Source: Acidimicrobiia bacterium (GTDB lineage Bacteria > Actinomycetota > Acidimicrobiia > Acidimicrobiales > CATQHL01). From it: a stretch of DNA of 9,641 nucleotides. The stretch's first letter is position 1, and every line of letters starts with the position of its first letter. Location: positions 1 through 9,641 of the forward strand of contig JAGWAK010000049.1 in assembly GCA_021296435.1 (NCBI GenBank), read 5' to 3'. Position numbers and translations under genes: made by a program. Positions 6,205 to 9,641 of this stretch are shown one piece after another. The notes beneath the pieces were generated by a model. It saw nothing but the letters and a program-made list of their open reading frames with translations, did not search any database and was not told the DNA's origin.

Positions 6205-6876
6205 ATGCCGACACCGTCCCCGCTGCGCCGCCGAGCCGGATCCCCCACCTGGCGCCGGTCGCCCCTGTTCCGCTGGCTGCGCCGCCCGCCCGTCTACTGG
6301 AGCGCCGTGGCGCTTCTCGTCGTCGTCACCGTCATGGGTGTGGCCCGCCAGTCGGACCGCCAGCGCCAGTTGGAGGCGGTCTACGGCGAACTGCGCCAGG
6401 TACCGGTGGCCGTCAACCTCATCAGACCCGGCGAGCCGCTCGGCACCGAGACCGTTCAGTGGCAAGCGCGGCCGGCCGCCGCGGTTCCGTCCGGTGCGGT
6501 CACTGAACTCGCCACCGGCGCCGTCGCCGCGGCCACGATCTACCCGGGGGAGGTGGTGCACAGCGAGCGCGTCGCCGGTCTCGGCGGCGGGCTCAGCAGC
6601 CGGCTACCGCCGGGAGTGGCCGCCGTGTCGGTGTCCGCCGACTACGGGGTTCCGCCGGTGCGCCCCGGCGATTCGGTGAGCCTGGTCGCCGTCTTCGACA
6701 GCTTCGCAACCGAAGCCGCCCCCGAGGCGCGGACCGTTGCACACCACGCCACCGTGCTCGAACTCGGCGAGGACGCCGTGACCGTGGCGATCCGGGCCGG
6801 CGAGGTGAACGCCACGGTGTCCGCCCTGGTCTGGGGCGCTGTCACCGTCGTCGCCGTCGGCACCCCCAGCGGCTGA
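6205..6876 (+). CDS. Membrane-anchored SAF-domain protein (CpaB/RcpC-like)
   Basis: This encodes 223 aa from ATG 6205. A basic N-terminus (about 1-28, rich in Arg and Pro) precedes one membrane helix at about 30-47, so the body should lie outside the membrane. The next part, from about residue 62, fits an SAF domain: VPVAVNLIRPGEPLGTETV, then IYPGEVVHSERV with the conserved PGE turn. The segment LPPGVAAVSVSADYGVPPVRPGDSVSLVAVFD follows, as in the RcpC/CpaB domain. CpaB-type proteins help assemble the Flp pilus secretin, but no pilus gene is near. In actinobacteria such SAF proteins often stand beside an FmdB-type gene, as here, and their job there is unknown to me. It converges with uppP. Confidence 0.82.
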   Translation: MPTPSPLRRRAGSPTWRRSPLFRWLRRPPVYWSAVALLVVVTVMGVARQSDRQRQLEAVYGELRQVPVAVNLIRPGEPLGTETVQWQARPAAAVPSGAVTELATGAVAAATIYPGEVVHSERVAGLGGGLSSRLPPGVAAVSVSADYGVPPVRPGDSVSLVAVFDSFATEAAPEARTVAHHATVLELGEDAVTVAIRAGEVNATVSALVWGAVTVVAVGTPSG

Positions 6877-6920
6877 GAAACACCCCACGCCCGCACCGCC
6901 CTGCCGCGGCGTCCGACCGC

Positions 6921-6937
6921 AGCAGTCGGGGACTGCT
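6921..6937. terminator. Hairpin between the convergent SAF-domain gene and uppP
   Basis: AGCAGTC and GACTGCT form a perfect 7-bp stem with a GGG loop. It lies 44 bases after the SAF gene stop and touches the last base of the uppP stop codon. There is no T-tract on either strand. A competing shorter hairpin CCGAC/GTCGG (6913-6929) overlaps it. It may terminate both transcripts. Confidence 0.45.
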
Positions 6938-7776
6938 CAGATCCAGGGGGTGTTGCGGAAGGATGTTGCCATGAGCACCAGCACGGAGATCCCCAGGGCG
7001 ACCCGGTACAGGGCGAAGGGGGAGAAGTCGATGCGGCGGACCAACGCCACGAGGAGGGACACCGCCGCCCAGCCCGACAGGGCCGCCGCCACCGTTCCCC
7101 AGATGAACGCCGCCTGCGCACCGGTGGGGATACCCGACCAGCCGCCCCCCTCGATCAGCTTGTAGACCGCCGCCCCGGCGATCACCGGCACGCTCATCAA
7201 CATGGCGACCCGCGCCGCCTCGAGGCGCGAGTGACCCCGGAGGCGTGCGGCGGTCATGATGGCGCCGGACCGGGACACGCCGGGGACCAGCGCCAGCGCT
7301 TGCGCCACCCCCAGCGACAGCGCATCGGAGCTCCCCAGAACGGCATCGGGCCGGGTCACGCTGCGGCGATCCGCCCACCACAGCCAGACCCCGAACAGCG
7401 CCAGGGTGCAACCGGTCACCCAGACCCGCTCGTTGCGTTCCAGCGCCGACCCCGCCGCCACCCCCACGATCCCCGCAGGCGCGGTGGCCAGCACGAGCAA
7501 CCAGGCCCGCCGGCCCTCCGGAGTGCGCCTGCCGATCACCTGGCGCAGCGCCGCGGCGGTGAGTCCGGCGACCTCCCGGCCGAAGTAGGCCAGGACACCC
7601 GCCAGGCTGCCGACGTGCAGGGCCACCTCGAAGGCCGTCCACACGCTCGGATCACCATCGAACGGCTCCCACCCGGCCAGCCAGGTGACGAGCTGCAGGT
7701 GGCCGCTGGAGGAGATCGGCAGGAACTCCGTCAGCCCCTGGAGGATGCCGAGGAGGATCGCTTCGAGAACCGACAT
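6937..7776 (-). CDS. uppP: Undecaprenyl-diphosphatase UppP (BacA)
   Basis: UppP removes a phosphate from undecaprenyl diphosphate, regenerating the lipid carrier used for peptidoglycan and other wall polymers. Overproduction of the family gives bacitracin resistance. The 279-aa product has the family length and many hydrophobic helices. The first conserved region is QGLTEFLPISSSGHL (13-27), holding the (E/Q)xxxE motif as Q13 and E17 and the catalytic-region His26. The second is PGVSRSG (165-171) with Arg169. Both are intact. ATG 7776 gives the usual MSVLEAILLGILQG start. A GGCGGG stretch six to ten bases upstream may serve as ribosome site. It lies 35 bases after tldE on the same strand, so it is probably co-transcribed. 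Confidence 0.96.
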   Translation of the reverse strand: MSVLEAILLGILQGLTEFLPISSSGHLQLVTWLAGWEPFDGDPSVWTAFEVALHVGSLAGVLAYFGREVAGLTAAALRQVIGRRTPEGRRAWLLVLATAPAGIVGVAAGSALERNERVWVTGCTLALFGVWLWWADRRSVTRPDAVLGSSDALSLGVAQALALVPGVSRSGAIMTAARLRGHSRLEAARVAMLMSVPVIAGAAVYKLIEGGGWSGIPTGAQAAFIWGTVAAALSGWAAVSLLVALVRRIDFSPFALYRVALGISVLVLMATSFRNTPWI

Positions 7777-7811
7777 CGCGCGCCCGCCAGCCGGTCAACC
7801 CGGCGGGACGG

Positions 7812-9173
7812 TCACTCCCCCGACACCGTCACGTCGGCGACGACGAGAGTGACGCCGGCAGCCGTCATCGGCAGGCGCGTGAGGTCGTTGCCCACGGCCA
7901 ACACGTCCAGCAGCATGCGTTGCAGCGTCGAGGCCACCGTGAACTCCCGGATGGGCTCGGCCAACTCGCCATTGCGGATGCGCAGCCCCTCGGCGCCGGT
8001 CGAGAAGTCCCCGCTGACCGGATTGACGCCCGAGTGCAGCCCGGTCACGCCCTGCACGAGCACCCCGTCGTCCATGCCCGCCACGAGTTCGTCCGGCGTG
8101 GCGTCCCCCGGCGTCGCCACCAGCGCCATGCAGCCCACCCCCGGCGTACCGGCGTAGCCGCGGACCGCCGAGCCGGTGGAGGCGGTGCCGGAGCGGCGCC
8201 CCGTGTAGCTGTTGTGGAGGAATTGCCGCAGCACACCGGCTGTCATCAACTCGTTGCGCCGGGTCGCCAGACCCTCGCCGTCGGTCTCCCCCGCGCCGAA
8301 CGCCGCCGGGTCGGTGGGATCGTCGGTGAGCGTGAAGACCGGGGCGGCGACGGTCTCCCCCAGTCGGTCTGCGAACAGCGAGCGACGCTTCAGCACCGCC
8401 TCGCCCGACAGGGTGGATCCGACGATTCCCAGGAATTGCGCCGTCACCCAGGGATCGAAGACCACGGTGGTCCGCCGGGTCGCCGGCTTGCCCGCACCCA
8501 GCAACCGCACGGCGCGCTCGACGGCGTCGGCGGCGGCCTGCTGCAGGTCCAGATCCTCGACGCTGCGGCCGACGCTGAAGCCGAAACCGGTCTGGGTCTC
8601 GTCGCCGTCGGCGGCCAGCGAGTACACGGACAGGTAGCAACTGGAGTCCCGGCCGATCGAGCGGATGCCCGTGGAGGTGACCACCGCGCCCACCGAGAGG
8701 GAGTCCACGTAGTCCGCCGACTCCACCCCACAGATGCGCGGGTCGCCGTCGCGGGTGGCCCGCTCGAGCTCCAGCGCCATCCGGATCTTGGTCTCGGGAT
8801 CGACGGCCGCCAACTCGGGGCGGTACAGGTCCATTTCGGGAACCGCCACACCGTCCGGCGTGGCCAGACCCTGGAACTCGTCGGGGGTCCCGAAAGCGGC
8901 GTTGTCGCGGGCGGCCGCCAGCGTCTCGGCCACGACCGCCTCGTCGTGGCTGCCGGCGTGCGCGAAGCCCTGCCGCTGATCGATGACCACCCGGATGCCC
9001 ACGCCGTGGGCGGTGGCGGAGGCGAAGGACTCGATGTCGCCCTCCCAGGCCCGAACCTCGGTCTCGGCGGAGTGGACCAGGACCACCTCGATCTGCTCGC
9101 CCGGCGCGGCCTGCGCCACCACCCGGTCGCCGAGGGAGGCCAGTGCCTCGCCGGTCAGATCGTCGTCGTGCAC
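7812..9173 (-). CDS. tldE: TldE/PmbA-family metalloprotease subunit
   Basis: TldE (PmbA) is the partner of TldD. Together they form a cytoplasmic zinc protease that degrades unfolded peptides and, in some bacteria, matures peptide antibiotics. The 453-aa product has the family length and pattern: an N-terminal part with VLVHSAETEVRAWEGDIES and GVGIRVVIDQRQGFAHAG, a middle stretch, and the C-terminal domain with FLHNSYTGRRSGTASTGSAVRG. It then has GVTGLHSGVNPVSGDFSTGAEG, the typical TldE block. There is no HExxxH motif, as expected for the non-catalytic subunit. The start GTG 9173 is chosen because the longer frame, up to 9341, overlaps tldD; a good Shine-Dalgarno sequence is lacking. It lies 37 bases after the tldD stop. 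Confidence 0.93.
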   Translation of the reverse strand: MHDDDLTGEALASLGDRVVAQAAPGEQIEVVLVHSAETEVRAWEGDIESFASATAHGVGIRVVIDQRQGFAHAGSHDEAVVAETLAAARDNAAFGTPDEFQGLATPDGVAVPEMDLYRPELAAVDPETKIRMALELERATRDGDPRICGVESADYVDSLSVGAVVTSTGIRSIGRDSSCYLSVYSLAADGDETQTGFGFSVGRSVEDLDLQQAAADAVERAVRLLGAGKPATRRTTVVFDPWVTAQFLGIVGSTLSGEAVLKRRSLFADRLGETVAAPVFTLTDDPTDPAAFGAGETDGEGLATRRNELMTAGVLRQFLHNSYTGRRSGTASTGSAVRGYAGTPGVGCMALVATPGDATPDELVAGMDDGVLVQGVTGLHSGVNPVSGDFSTGAEGLRIRNGELAEPIREFTVASTLQRMLLDVLAVGNDLTRLPMTAAGVTLVVADVTVSGE

Positions 9174-9210
9174 GGCTAGATCCCGGCGGCGTGCGGCAGG
9201 GCCGGCGGCC

Positions 9211-9641
9211 TCAGGCGGCGGTGCCGCCGACGGTGAGACGCTGGACCCGCAGCGTCGGGGTCCCGTCGCCCACCGGCACGCCCTGGCCGTCCTTGCCGCA
9301 GGTGCCCGGCGACCCCATGGCGAAGTCGTTGCCCAGAGCATCGATCAGCATCAGCACCTCGGGTCCGTTGCCGATGAGGTTGCCGTCGCGGATGGGAGCG
9401 GTGAGGCGCCCGTCCTCGATGAGGTAGGCCTCGGTCATGCCGAACACGAAGTCGCCGGTAGCGGTGTTCACCTGCCCTCCGCCGAGGTGCGCCACGTAGA
9501 CGCCATTGGGGGTGTCGGCCACGATGTCGTCGGGTTCGCTGTCGCCGTTGGCGATGTAGGTGTTGGTCATACGCACCATCGGCAGGTGCTGGTAGCTCTC
9601 CCTGCGGCCGTTGCCCGAGGAGGCGGGACGGTCGGCCCGGT
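9211..9641 (-). CDS. tldD: TldD metalloprotease, C-terminal part (cut by window edge)
   Basis: TldD is the catalytic subunit of the TldD/TldE zinc protease. About 142 C-terminal residues are visible, and the frame is open to the right edge, so the start and the HExxxH zinc motif are outside. The visible part matches the family: GNGRRESYQHLP.VRMTNTYI, then YVAHLGGGQVNTATGDFVFGMTEAYLIEDG. The motif PGTCGKDGQ carries the cysteine that serves as the third zinc ligand in E. coli TldD. The end LTVGGTAA is typical. An internal ATG at 9579 is only a Met within the protein, not its start. Confidence 0.95.
   Translation of the reverse strand, partial: RADRPASSGNGRRESYQHLPMVRMTNTYIANGDSEPDDIVADTPNGVYVAHLGGGQVNTATGDFVFGMTEAYLIEDGRLTAPIRDGNLIGNGPEVLMLIDALGNDFAMGSPGTCGKDGQGVPVGDGTPTLRVQRLTVGGTAA

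Noticed and set aside
9174..9341. N-terminal extension of TldE up to 9341
   Set aside because: The extension lies inside the C-terminal coding sequence of tldD and has no TldE similarity.

Overview
This window looks like a chromosomal segment of a high-GC actinobacterium. The evidence is very high GC with GTG starts, several TANNNT promoters placed 6-7 bases before a start codon (the leaderless pattern common in Actinobacteria), a tRNA gene with no encoded CCA, and gene neighbourhoods typical of the phylum. A deep-branching class such as Acidimicrobiia is my best guess from the protein style, but this is inference. I see no insertion sequence, phage gene, CRISPR array or clear sign of recent transfer. 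It is core genome.

Layout. A tRNA-Ala(CGC) gene lies on the minus strand at the left end. Next comes a 66-aa two-helix membrane protein on the plus strand. From about 4670 down to 414 runs a minus-strand block: plsY (phospholipid synthesis), a MoeA/gephyrin-like gene coupled to plsY by a GTGA overlap, moaA and moaC (first step of molybdenum cofactor synthesis), a 290-base AT-richer gap, and a three-helix membrane protein resembling the actinobacterial septation protein SepX/GlpR. Divergent from plsY, on the plus strand, are an FmdB-type zinc-ribbon protein with a disordered tail (resembling the mycobacterial chaperone Ruc), an MTA phosphorylase (mtnP) and an SAF/CpaB-like membrane-anchored protein. 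The right end is a minus-strand block reading from the edge inward: tldD (partial), tldE/pmbA and uppP (lipid carrier recycling for the cell wall).

How it fits together. The most interesting point is the MoeA-like gene together with the SepX/GlpR-like membrane protein, flanking moaA and moaC. In Corynebacteriales a MoeA homologue (Glp) binds FtsZ and a membrane receptor (GlpR) to organise division, and Streptomyces SepX is a related divisome protein. This window may show that module still inside a molybdenum cofactor gene set, with plsY in front of it. The MoeA homologue also carries two changes in normally conserved active-site loops. The regulatory layer is unusually legible: plsY and moaA have TANNNT boxes exactly six bases before the ATG, and the small membrane gene has one seven bases before its GTG.
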